DNA of 8,536 nucleotides, from NCBI GenBank assembly GCA_023128635.1, contig JAGMDP010000201.1:1-8536 (forward strand). Direction: 5' to 3'. Source of the DNA: Candidatus Heimdallarchaeota archaeon (GTDB taxonomy: Archaea; Asgardarchaeota; Heimdallarchaeia; JABLTI01). The notes beneath the pieces were generated by a model. That model had not been told where the DNA came from and ran no database searches. It worked only from the letters and a program-made list of their open reading frames with translations. Both the position numbers and the translations under genes were made by a program. Below are positions 1 through 5,437 of the stretch, in pieces. Each line of letters begins with the position of its first letter. Position 1 is the first letter of the stretch.

Positions 1-684
1 GCACGAAGTGACAGTAATACAGCAATGAATATCAAACGAACAGGTGTTTGTTCTCTTAACTTTATTCCTGATGACAAGAAAAGCATGGAAGCGTGTGTGC
101 AATTAGGTTTTCCTGGTGAGAAAACTGTAGAAAAAATGAAACATAATAAATTTACATTAATTCCTTCATACAGAAATGGGGATGGAAATGGAATAGAATA
201 TCCTGAAATTGTAAAAGAATCTATCCAAGTTTTCGAATGCTCAGTTGCTGAAGACATCCCAATTTGGATTGATGAAGAAACAACTGAATGTCATATGGTT
301 TTAACAATTGAGAAAATAGTCATGAAGAAAAAATGGAAAAAAGCCTTAATTAAAGGTGAAGGTTTCCCACCAATTCCAATTGATTATGGATTTAGAAATA
401 ATGTTAACTTTTGGTTTACAAAACACAGCAAACCTTACAAAATTCCTTTACCTGAAAGAAAAGGTATCGATATTAATTCAATAAGATATGCAATTTCCCG
501 CTGTGATCCTGATATCCAATGGACAGATGAAGCCTGTGAGAAAATTGTAAAAGTTCCGCGTATTTTCCTCAATAGGGTTGTTCAAGGTATTATGAATCAA
601 GCTAAGAAGGAAGGTATCACTTTAGTTACAGGTGAATTTATGAATAAAATGCGTGATAAACGCTCAGAGGAACAAGATAATTAA
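1..684 (+). CDS. Flavin-reductase-like flavoprotein with C-terminal PCP_red-type domain (5' end outside window)
   Basis: The frame is open from base 1 to the TAA at 682-684. The first ATG (base 25) has no ribosome binding site, and the codons before it read like family sequence (SDSNTAMNIKRTGVCSLNF resembles the S-x-T-x-x-NI-x-x-TG-x-x-x-xN segment of flavin reductases), so the gene starts outside the window. Numbering from the ATG at 25, residues 1-130 resemble the second half of the flavin-reductase-like FMN-binding split barrel, including the FTLIPS and VKESIQVFEC segments. The missing N-terminus would carry the first part of the barrel. Residues about 163-210 (WTDEACEKIVKVP, then KKEGITLVTGEFM) match the pattern of the PCP_red domain found at the C-terminus of light-independent protochlorophyllide reductase subunit B and in various redox proteins. 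A role as an FMN-binding oxidoreductase or electron carrier is inferred; the substrate is unknown. The gene converges on the next one with a 65-nt gap. Confidence 0.75.
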   Translation, partial: ARSDSNTAMNIKRTGVCSLNFIPDDKKSMEACVQLGFPGEKTVEKMKHNKFTLIPSYRNGDGNGIEYPEIVKESIQVFECSVAEDIPIWIDEETTECHMVLTIEKIVMKKKWKKALIKGEGFPPIPIDYGFRNNVNFWFTKHSKPYKIPLPERKGIDINSIRYAISRCDPDIQWTDEACEKIVKVPRIFLNRVVQGIMNQAKKEGITLVTGEFMNKMRDKRSEEQDN

Positions 685-720
685 ATTCTGATTATTAATC
701 ACCATATGTTTCTATGAATC

Positions 721-734
721 TCTTTTCTTTTTTT
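721..734 (+). terminator. T-rich tract after the flavoprotein gene
   Basis: An almost pure T run broken by a few C bases lies about 37 nt after the TAA of the flavoprotein gene, in the gap between convergent genes. Archaeal RNA polymerase commonly terminates at such T tracts without a hairpin. The assignment rests only on composition and position. Confidence 0.4.
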
Positions 735-749
735 CCTCGAAAATGTTGA

Positions 750-1586
750 TTAGATGTTGAATTTTAATCCATCAACAGCTATTTTGAAGCCCTTTTCAAG
801 GAGCTCTTTTCTTTCTTTACATTCTCTTTTTAGAATTAAATTTGTGTGATTAAAATGGGTGAAATATATTTCTGTTTTAGTAGTATCCAACAGTTCCATC
901 GTTTCTTTAATTGGTGGATGTGGAACATCATCTCTCCCCGGCAATTCATCCTTAGAATAAAATGAACCATCAATTAAAGCAATATCCACGCTTTCTACAA
1001 GTTTAATCAAATCATCAGTCCAGTAGTCAAGATCTGGCAGATAGAGAAATTTCTTTTTTTGTTCTATAATATAGCCTACTGTGTCTGCATATTCATCTCT
1101 GTGTGGAACTTTGAAAGAAGTAATCCAGAAATCTTCTATCGGATACTTGTGATTTGTCTTTATATATAATGGAACCAGATTTTTTCCTTTTATCATGTGT
1201 GAAAAAGGATGATTATTCACTAAGAAAACACTCATTTTTTTTGAACAGAAAACGGTAATATTTCGAGCATCTATACACTCTTTTCCAAGGGTCCAAAGAC
1301 CTGCAACATGGCCAAAGTGTGCATGTGTAAGAAAAACTCCTGAGATTGGAATTGCTTTTTGGTTTTTTACTTTGGGAATGATTTCCGTTATCATCTCTAT
1401 TTGTTGCTTGATATCTGGTGAAGCATCTATTAGATAGCAATATTCTTTTTCAGAATCTAATAAAGCAATAGATGGACCAAGCAGAATGTCTTTGGGATTT
1501 TTCCATGCTTGTGAGCAATTTAGACAATTACAACTTATTTGTGGAACACCTGCGTCTTGTCCAGAACCAAGAATAACGATTTGCAT
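750..1586 (-). CDS. PqqB-like metallo-beta-lactamase-fold hydrolase
   Basis: This 278-residue protein begins with LGSGQDAGVPQISCNCLNC (residues 6-24), the typical opening of PqqB-like MBL-fold proteins, with a C19-x-C21-x-x-C24 cluster probably holding a structural metal. Other family landmarks are THAHFGH (His88, His90, His93), VPHRDEYADTVGY (His162, Asp167), LPDLD (183-187), DGSF (206-209), PHPPIKE (His223) and THFNHTN (His244, His247). The Asp of the canonical HxHxDH motif is Gly92 here, so the metal site is not a standard two-zinc site. PqqB itself acts in pyrroloquinoline quinone maturation, but no other pqq gene is nearby, so only a general hydrolase or oxidoreductase role can be given. 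It looks cytoplasmic, with no signal peptide. The ATG at 1584-1586 has no clear Shine-Dalgarno sequence; an AT-rich element at about 1613-1622 read on the minus strand could drive a nearly leaderless transcript. Confidence 0.85.
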   Translation of the reverse strand: MQIVILGSGQDAGVPQISCNCLNCSQAWKNPKDILLGPSIALLDSEKEYCYLIDASPDIKQQIEMITEIIPKVKNQKAIPISGVFLTHAHFGHVAGLWTLGKECIDARNITVFCSKKMSVFLVNNHPFSHMIKGKNLVPLYIKTNHKYPIEDFWITSFKVPHRDEYADTVGYIIEQKKKFLYLPDLDYWTDDLIKLVESVDIALIDGSFYSKDELPGRDDVPHPPIKETMELLDTTKTEIYFTHFNHTNLILKRECKERKELLEKGFKIAVDGLKFNI

Positions 1587-1597
1587 AATCTAAAATG

Positions 1598-1646
1598 ATA
1601 TAAAAGTTAATAATCTTTATTCCTAATTAATTGATAGGGGAAAGGT
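1598..1646 (+). promoter_or_regulatory. TATA-like box and Shine-Dalgarno sequence ahead of the leader ORF
   Basis: An atataaaa box lies at 1598-1605. An archaeal start site about 25 nt downstream would fall near 1628. AGGGG at 1636-1640 sits 6 nt before the ATG at 1647. Together these point to 1647, not 1743, as the intended translation start of the surface-protein gene. The ATG at 1743 has no Shine-Dalgarno sequence. Assigned by eye from spacing and composition. Confidence 0.5.
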
Positions 1647-1742
1647 ATGTTTGGCACTCGTCCAAAAGGAATTACCAAATTAGAGGTCTTTTCTACAGTT
1701 ATTTTTGTTATTATTATGTTTGTAATGTGATATGTCAGTGTA
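1647..1742 (+). other. Signal-peptide-like leader in frame with the surface protein, interrupted by TGA at 1728-1730
   Basis: From the ATG at 1647 the frame reads 27 codons: a basic start (MFGTRPKGITK) and a hydrophobic stretch (VFSTVIFVIIMFVM). A TGA at 1728-1730 follows, then four sense codons (YVSV) lead in the same frame into the ATG at 1743. This is the architecture of a secretion signal or N-terminal membrane segment, which the downstream protein otherwise lacks. A single TGG-to-TGA change would explain it, as Trp fits well at this point. TGA ends at least four other genes in the window, so genome-wide reassignment is unlikely. The alternatives are a sequencing error, a true nonsense mutation, readthrough, or a separate 27-codon upstream ORF. 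Confidence 0.6.
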
Positions 1743-3395
1743 ATGACAACTTATCATGTAGAGAAGCCAGGATGGAAAACCTATCGTAATAGTGAACCAG
1801 AACCTAATGGTGATATGCAGAAAATTAATTCTATAGCAATTTCTCAATTAATACCACAAACAAACATTACACAATACAAAATTCTCTTTGATGAAGCACA
1901 TATACCACACATATCTATATTCAATAATGCCTATTCAATTGGAGGAAATGGAAAACTTCACAGATTGCAAATAGAATTATTAGGGTTGGGTCACTTTGTT
2001 GAAGTATTAGAACCCGGATTAGAAATAACTACAGCACTATTATCAAATTATGATCTATTGGTTATACCTTATTCATATGGATATTATGATACTTCTGAAA
2101 TAAACACTGTAAGAAATTGGGTTGAAAGCGGCGGCAATATTCTCATTTTAGCAGAATATTGGAATGTCATTGAAAATGACTCTTTTAGGACATTAGTAGG
2201 AGCATTTGATTATGAGCTAAGCGAGAAAGAAATTTATGATACTGATGATACAGTAGGGTATAGGATTAGAAAATTCGATGAGATGAATATAAGATCACAT
2301 CCAATTACGACATCTATTGGGAGTATAAGTATGAGCTATATACTCGGTATTATCAATAAACCAATTGATTCTCAGGATGTGATTATAACAGACAATGATG
2401 ATACTGCTTATTATCCAGATTATCCCGATAACATACCTGCGAATAATATTCCAGTAGTTTGTGCTCAAGGTAATATTAACAGCAATGGAGGACGCCTAGT
2501 TTTAATATCTGCAACTAATTTATGGGATACAGCTGTTGATCCTGCTTTAAGCACACACAATATTATGCAATATGATAACATGCAATTTGCAAAAAACACT
2601 TTCAACTGGTTAGTAGAAAGAAATGGTATACTCAGTATTGATACAGATGGCGATACACTAACTGATTATATAGAACTATATTATCTAAATTCCAATCCAA
2701 ACTCATTAGATTCTGACAATGATAACTTAACAGATTTATTTGAGTATCAAAATGGAATGAAACTGTACACAAATGACACAGATTCCGATGGATTATGGGA
2801 TTATGATGAGTTTCATATCTTACCAACAGATCCTAAGAAAGCAGACACAGATGATGATCAACTTATAGATGGTGATGAGTACTTCATTTATGGAACAAAT
2901 GCAACTTGTAAAGACACAGACATAGATGGAATTCCAGATGGATATGAAGTTTTCAATCTAATGGATCCTTTAAACGAAACAGATGCAGAATTAGATTATG
3001 ACAATGATCTATTAACTAATTTACAAGAGTACAAATTCGGAGGAAATGTGTACAGTAACGATTCAGACTCCGATGGATTATCGGACTCTGATGAATTATA
3101 TATCTACTTTACAAAAATCAATAGGAATGATACTGATTTCGATGGTTTGATGGATTGGGATGAAATATTTATCTATTTTACAGATCCGAGAGATAGAGAT
3201 ACCGATGATGATAACTATAGTGATAGACTGGAAATATTAGAGGGATGGGATCCTTTAGATCCAGATGATCCAGTTCCCAGACCTTGGGTCAGTACATCCA
3301 GGCCAACTGTGCAAATTTCTATATCGATCTTTTCTATTCTAGTTATAATTCCTTTAATTCCTACTGCAATATACATTAAAAGAAAGAAGAAATGA
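1743..3395 (+). CDS. Predicted surface protein: glutamine-amidotransferase-like domain, calcium-binding repeats, C-terminal membrane anchor
   Basis: The uninterrupted part is 550 residues. Residues about 44-295 resemble the class I glutamine-amidotransferase-like fold of DUF4350/GldG-type and IFT52 GIFT-type domains: KILFDEAH (46-53), YDLLVIPY (103-110), WVESGGNILIL (126-136), HPITTSI (186-192) and GGRLVLISATNLWD (249-262), followed by QFAKNTFNWL. No catalytic Cys-His pair is evident, so a binding role is more likely than amidotransfer. Residues 300-494 hold nine Asp-rich DxDxDGxxD repeats like thrombospondin type 3 repeats, which bind calcium outside the cell. A Pro-rich linker (about 503-521) leads to a membrane segment (about 524-545) and a KRKKK tail, expected to remain in the cytoplasm. 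Such a protein needs an export signal; the likely one is in frame at 1647-1727 behind a TGA, so the full gene is probably 1647-3395 (582 codons including the TGA). Function is probably adhesion or cell-surface scaffolding; no specific partner can be named. Confidence 0.8.
   Translation: MTTYHVEKPGWKTYRNSEPEPNGDMQKINSIAISQLIPQTNITQYKILFDEAHIPHISIFNNAYSIGGNGKLHRLQIELLGLGHFVEVLEPGLEITTALLSNYDLLVIPYSYGYYDTSEINTVRNWVESGGNILILAEYWNVIENDSFRTLVGAFDYELSEKEIYDTDDTVGYRIRKFDEMNIRSHPITTSIGSISMSYILGIINKPIDSQDVIITDNDDTAYYPDYPDNIPANNIPVVCAQGNINSNGGRLVLISATNLWDTAVDPALSTHNIMQYDNMQFAKNTFNWLVERNGILSIDTDGDTLTDYIELYYLNSNPNSLDSDNDNLTDLFEYQNGMKLYTNDTDSDGLWDYDEFHILPTDPKKADTDDDQLIDGDEYFIYGTNATCKDTDIDGIPDGYEVFNLMDPLNETDAELDYDNDLLTNLQEYKFGGNVYSNDSDSDGLSDSDELYIYFTKINRNDTDFDGLMDWDEIFIYFTDPRDRDTDDDNYSDRLEILEGWDPLDPDDPVPRPWVSTSRPTVQISISIFSILVIIPLIPTAIYIKRKKK
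2640..3248 (+). repeat. Nine tandem Asp-rich calcium-binding repeats (thrombospondin type 3-like)
   Basis: Within the surface protein, repeat units begin at residues 300, 323, 345, 368, 391, 418, 440, 463 and 486, a period of 22-23 residues except for one step of 27. Each starts with a DxDxDGxxD-like loop (for example DTDSDGLWD and DSDSDGLSD) followed by an E-x-x-x-x segment and often a T-D-P turn. The DNA copies are diverged, so the array is old and not a recent slippage product. Confidence 0.85.
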
Positions 3396-3437
3396 TTCTC
3401 AGGATGTAAGGTGTAATTTGAGATCCCCAGAAAAATC

Positions 3438-3812
3438 TTATTTTCTCTTTCTCATTTGATTTCGAATATCATTTATCCATAAGTCCAAATCTCTAACAAT
3501 CCAAGCTGAAGAATCCGTTTCCCCTCTGTGATTAGTAAAAATTATTTTCAATAAATCTCTACTCTTGGTTTTTTTTAGATGCCATTTATTCATTTCAATA
3601 TCAAGAATGCTATCAATTGGAATTCGATAAACGCGTTTAGGCCACCACATTTCAAAGTATAATTCTCTTGGAGTAAGAATTAAAACACCATTTCCTCTGA
3701 CTTGTCGAAGCTTAAGTGATTCTTGCCCAAAGAAATTTGATCCCACAGATCTACGAATGATGTCTCTTCCTTCAAATTTTGCTAAGATGTTTTTACTTCT
3801 TTTTTTGAACAT
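3438..3812 (-). CDS. Small PH/GRAM-like domain protein of unknown function
   Basis: This protein has 124 residues. After a basic N-terminus (MFKKRSKNILAKFEGRD), residues about 27-118 read as a small beta-rich domain ended by a helix: FFGQESLKLRQVRGNGVLIL (27-46), LYFEMWWPKRVYRIPIDSI (51-69), LLKIIFTNHRGETDSSAWIV (87-106), then RDLDLWINDIRNQM. From memory, this matches a conserved hypothetical family with a pleckstrin-homology-like fold (Q-V-R-G-N-G, then W-P-x-R, then AW-x-V-x-D-x-D-x-W), in which an N-terminal membrane helix is common. No such helix is present here. The start is supported by GAGG at 3820-3823 on the minus strand, 7 nt from the ATG. The gene is convergent with the surface-protein gene (42-nt gap). 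The 147-nt upstream region separates it from the protease gene terminator. A membrane-surface or scaffold role is only a guess. Confidence 0.65.
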   Translation of the reverse strand: MFKKRSKNILAKFEGRDIIRRSVGSNFFGQESLKLRQVRGNGVLILTPRELYFEMWWPKRVYRIPIDSILDIEMNKWHLKKTKSRDLLKIIFTNHRGETDSSAWIVRDLDLWINDIRNQMRKRK

Positions 3813-3916
3813 TGGTTATCCTCATAATTTATTATGCTTTTTGACAGAAAAGACTTACTAATGAATTTGTAAGCTTTTATGAGCTGTCTAATCTAAATTC
3901 CTAAATCTTAAGATGT

Positions 3917-3958
3917 AAAAAAAATGAAAAATAAACATCAAAGTATAAGCCTTTGATG
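3917..3958 (-). terminator. Hairpin plus T-run terminator of the CPBP protease gene
   Basis: Directly after the protease stop codon, read on the minus strand, an 8-bp perfect stem (CATCAAAG and CTTTGATG, at 3951-3958 and 3936-3943) with a 7-nt loop is followed by T-rich sequence including eight consecutive T (3917-3924 on the plus strand as A). This is the classic intrinsic terminator layout, oriented to stop the minus-strand protease transcript before the PH-like gene. Confidence 0.7.
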
Positions 3959-3959
3959 C

Positions 3960-4883
3960 TTAATTCGATTTTGTGATTTGATTACTATTATATTCTTTAA
4001 CTAATTTCTTTGGACCATAATAAATTGCGATAACAATAGCTAGTATCAGACTTATTGCGAATCCAATCAACATACCATATGTAGGTAACCAAAGATTATT
4101 TGGTAATTGACCATTGATTAAACCAAGTTGCCAATAAGGAATTAATGCTCCAGCGATATTTGCTGTCCAATGTAATAGTATAACAGCTAATACACTGCCA
4201 CCTGTGTTATTATAGATCCAAGTATAGAATACTGATAAGACCATTTGTAGGAGAATAAATGCCCATATGGGAATAAATTGTTGTGTTGTTCCAGTTATGA
4301 AATGTAAAGGAAGATGCCAGACACCCCATATGAAACCAAGGATTAAACTAGCACCTAAACCTCCAAAACGTTTCTGTAGAGGATCTAAAGCATAACCTCG
4401 CCATCCGAATTCTTCTCCTAAAGGTCCGCCTACAAAAAATCCAATTAATACTACTCCTATTACTAAGCCCCAATTATAGTAACCTGTTTCTATTGAATAA
4501 CCAAAGATGGGAATTATTATACCAAATGCTATACCAGCTAAAATTGGAAATAATAAAAAGATGGGGAGTAACCATTTTTTATTGAAGTCAGCTTTAATTC
4601 CTTTCTTTAATAAAGCAACTATACCCTTACCTCCTTGCGCAATACCTGTTACAATTAGTGCTGCAACTAAAGGACCAAAAATTGCGAATCCACTGAAGAC
4701 TTGTGTACTCCAAGTAGGTAGTGCAATTATTCCGTATGAATTCAAAACATTTGGCAAGAATAATACCCAAGACCAAACGAAAGTAATTACAAAAAATAAA
4801 ATTAGGAATAAATCACTTGATTTTTTCTCACTTTCAATTATGGTAATATTATTATTGTTTTCGTTTTTTATTTCTATATTCAA
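3960..4883 (-). CDS. CPBP-family intramembrane protease (CAAX/bacteriocin-processing type)
   Basis: A polytopic membrane protein of 307 residues with about eight hydrophobic segments after a hydrophilic, Asn-rich N-terminus (residues 1-23). The three CPBP (Abi, Pfam PF02517) motifs are intact: EEFGWRG with Glu157, Glu158 and Arg162; WGVWHLPLHF with His190 and His194; and HWTAN with His238 and Asn242. In this family these residues form the catalytic site of Rce1-like proteases that cleave within the membrane. Substrates range from prenylated proteins to peptides, and many prokaryotic members have no known target. The start is TTG (4881-4883), since TGA lies three codons upstream at 4890-4892 and no Met occurs near the N-terminus. 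The gene is divergent from the YciI-like gene and followed by a hairpin terminator, so it is probably transcribed alone. A small inverted repeat (tttgcg/cgcaaa, 4899-4918) lies in its leader. Confidence 0.85.
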   Translation of the reverse strand: MNIEIKNENNNNITIIESEKKSSDLFLILFFVITFVWSWVLFLPNVLNSYGIIALPTWSTQVFSGFAIFGPLVAALIVTGIAQGGKGIVALLKKGIKADFNKKWLLPIFLLFPILAGIAFGIIIPIFGYSIETGYYNWGLVIGVVLIGFFVGGPLGEEFGWRGYALDPLQKRFGGLGASLILGFIWGVWHLPLHFITGTTQQFIPIWAFILLQMVLSVFYTWIYNNTGGSVLAVILLHWTANIAGALIPYWQLGLINGQLPNNLWLPTYGMLIGFAISLILAIVIAIYYGPKKLVKEYNSNQITKSN

Positions 4884-4949
4884 GTTAAATCATCTTGTTT
4901 TGCGATTTCTAACGCAAATTTTTTCACTAAATAAACAGTAATTGATTAA

Positions 4950-4957
4950 TATATAAA
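4950..4957 (+). promoter_or_regulatory. TATA-like box for the YciI-like gene
   Basis: The sequence tatataaa lies 66 nt before the ATG at 5023, giving a predicted transcript start near 4982 and a leader of about 40 nt. Because the element is nearly symmetrical, it could also serve the divergent protease gene. Judged by eye only. Confidence 0.45.
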
Positions 4958-4992
4958 CACTGCTTTTATAGAAAGTAAGAATTTTTTAGAAC

Positions 4993-5009
4993 TAATTTCT
5001 TAGAAATTA
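4993..5009. promoter_or_regulatory. Palindrome in the leader of the YciI-like gene, possible operator
   Basis: Perfect 7-bp arms (taatttc and gaaatta) flank a 3-nt centre, just downstream of the predicted transcript start and 13 nt before the ATG at 5023. The position suits binding of a dimeric repressor. The AT-rich content makes chance occurrence quite possible. Confidence 0.35.
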
Positions 5010-5022
5010 AGGTTTGAATAAA

Positions 5023-5337
5023 ATGACTGAAAAAAAACACTTCTTTGGGGTAATTAAACCAACCAGAGATGATTTCATAACAAATCCCACAGAAAAAGAT
5101 AATGAATTAATGAGTAAGCATTTCCTATATTTGAAAGATTTATTAGAGAAAGGCAAATTAGTTCTAGCTGGTCCGGTGTTAAATGAGAAGAAACCAATGG
5201 GTATTTTCATTTTTGAATGTGTTACATTGGAAGAAGCTGAGGAACTTCTAAAGAATGATCCTTCAGTTAAAGCAGGTATACAAATTGTCAAAAAACTAGA
5301 ACCATTCAGACTCTCTCTTTACAAGAAAACAGATTGA
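5023..5337 (+). CDS. YciI-like (YCII-related domain) protein
   Basis: A 104-residue single-domain protein with the ferredoxin-like fold of the YciI family. Visible landmarks are MSKHFLYLKDLLEKGKLVLA (residues 30-49, with the conserved His33), GPV (50-52), MGIFIFE (59-65) and the EEAEELLKNDP segment with Asp79-Pro80. YciI proteins are small, often dimeric proteins, some with muconolactone-isomerase-like or dehalogenase-related activity; the substrate here is unknown. The ATG at 5023 is preferred over the in-frame TTG at 5014, because the aaggt at 5009-5013 is well spaced (9 nt) for the ATG and directly abuts the TTG. It has its own TATA-like box and is divergent from the protease gene. A T run at 5374-5379 may end its transcript. 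Confidence 0.8.
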   Translation: MTEKKHFFGVIKPTRDDFITNPTEKDNELMSKHFLYLKDLLEKGKLVLAGPVLNEKKPMGIFIFECVTLEEAEELLKNDPSVKAGIQIVKKLEPFRLSLYKKTD

Positions 5338-5425
5338 AAATTTCTTGCTTTTATACTTTAACTTCAAAAATACTTTTTTAGGTGAAAGATAATTCATCAA
5401 GAAGAATTGTTAAACAGTATTTGCC

Positions 5426-5430
5426 GGTGA
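5426..5430 (+). promoter_or_regulatory. GGTGA ribosome binding site selecting the TTG start of the permease
   Basis: GGTGA, complementary to the 3' end of archaeal 16S rRNA, lies 7 nt before TTG at 5438. The frame has a TAA at 5411, and the first in-frame ATG (5465) is inside the first membrane segment, so TTG is the best start. The remaining 85 bases upstream hold only a weak TATA-like tttatac at 5350-5356. Confidence 0.65.
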
Positions 5431-5437
5431 ATGTTAC

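Noticed and set aside
25..27. ATG at 25 as the true start of the flavoprotein gene
   Set aside because: There is no ribosome binding site, the upstream codons match family sequence, and the first half of the barrel would be missing.
1213..1440. 75-codon minus-strand frame inside the PqqB-like gene
   Set aside because: It is an out-of-frame shadow of a well-supported gene and its product has no recognisable features.
1728..1730. Genome-wide reassignment of TGA, or selenocysteine, at the interrupted leader
   Set aside because: TGA ends the permease, the 50-residue protein, the YciI-like gene and the surface-protein gene in this window. A selenocysteine in a hydrophobic export leader would make little sense.
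2366..3407. 15-bp exact direct repeat (tgattctcaggatgt) at 2366-2380 and 3393-3407
   Set aside because: One copy is coding and the other spans the stop codon of the same gene. There is no target-site or mobile-element context, and a match of this length is only mildly unexpected in AT-rich DNA.
4507..4941. 144-codon plus-strand frame antisense to the CPBP protease gene
   Set aside because: It mirrors the hydrophobic codons of the protease, has no ribosome binding site, and the opposite strand has all three catalytic motifs.
5007..5291. 94-codon minus-strand frame opposite the YciI-like gene
   Set aside because: It is an antisense shadow; the plus strand encodes a recognisable domain with a proper start. 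The shorter minus-strand frames inside the permease were rejected for the same reason.
5381..5400. GGTGA at 5381-5385 as a ribosome binding site for a small leader gene before the permease
   Set aside because: No ATG, GTG or TTG codon lies at a usable distance downstream.
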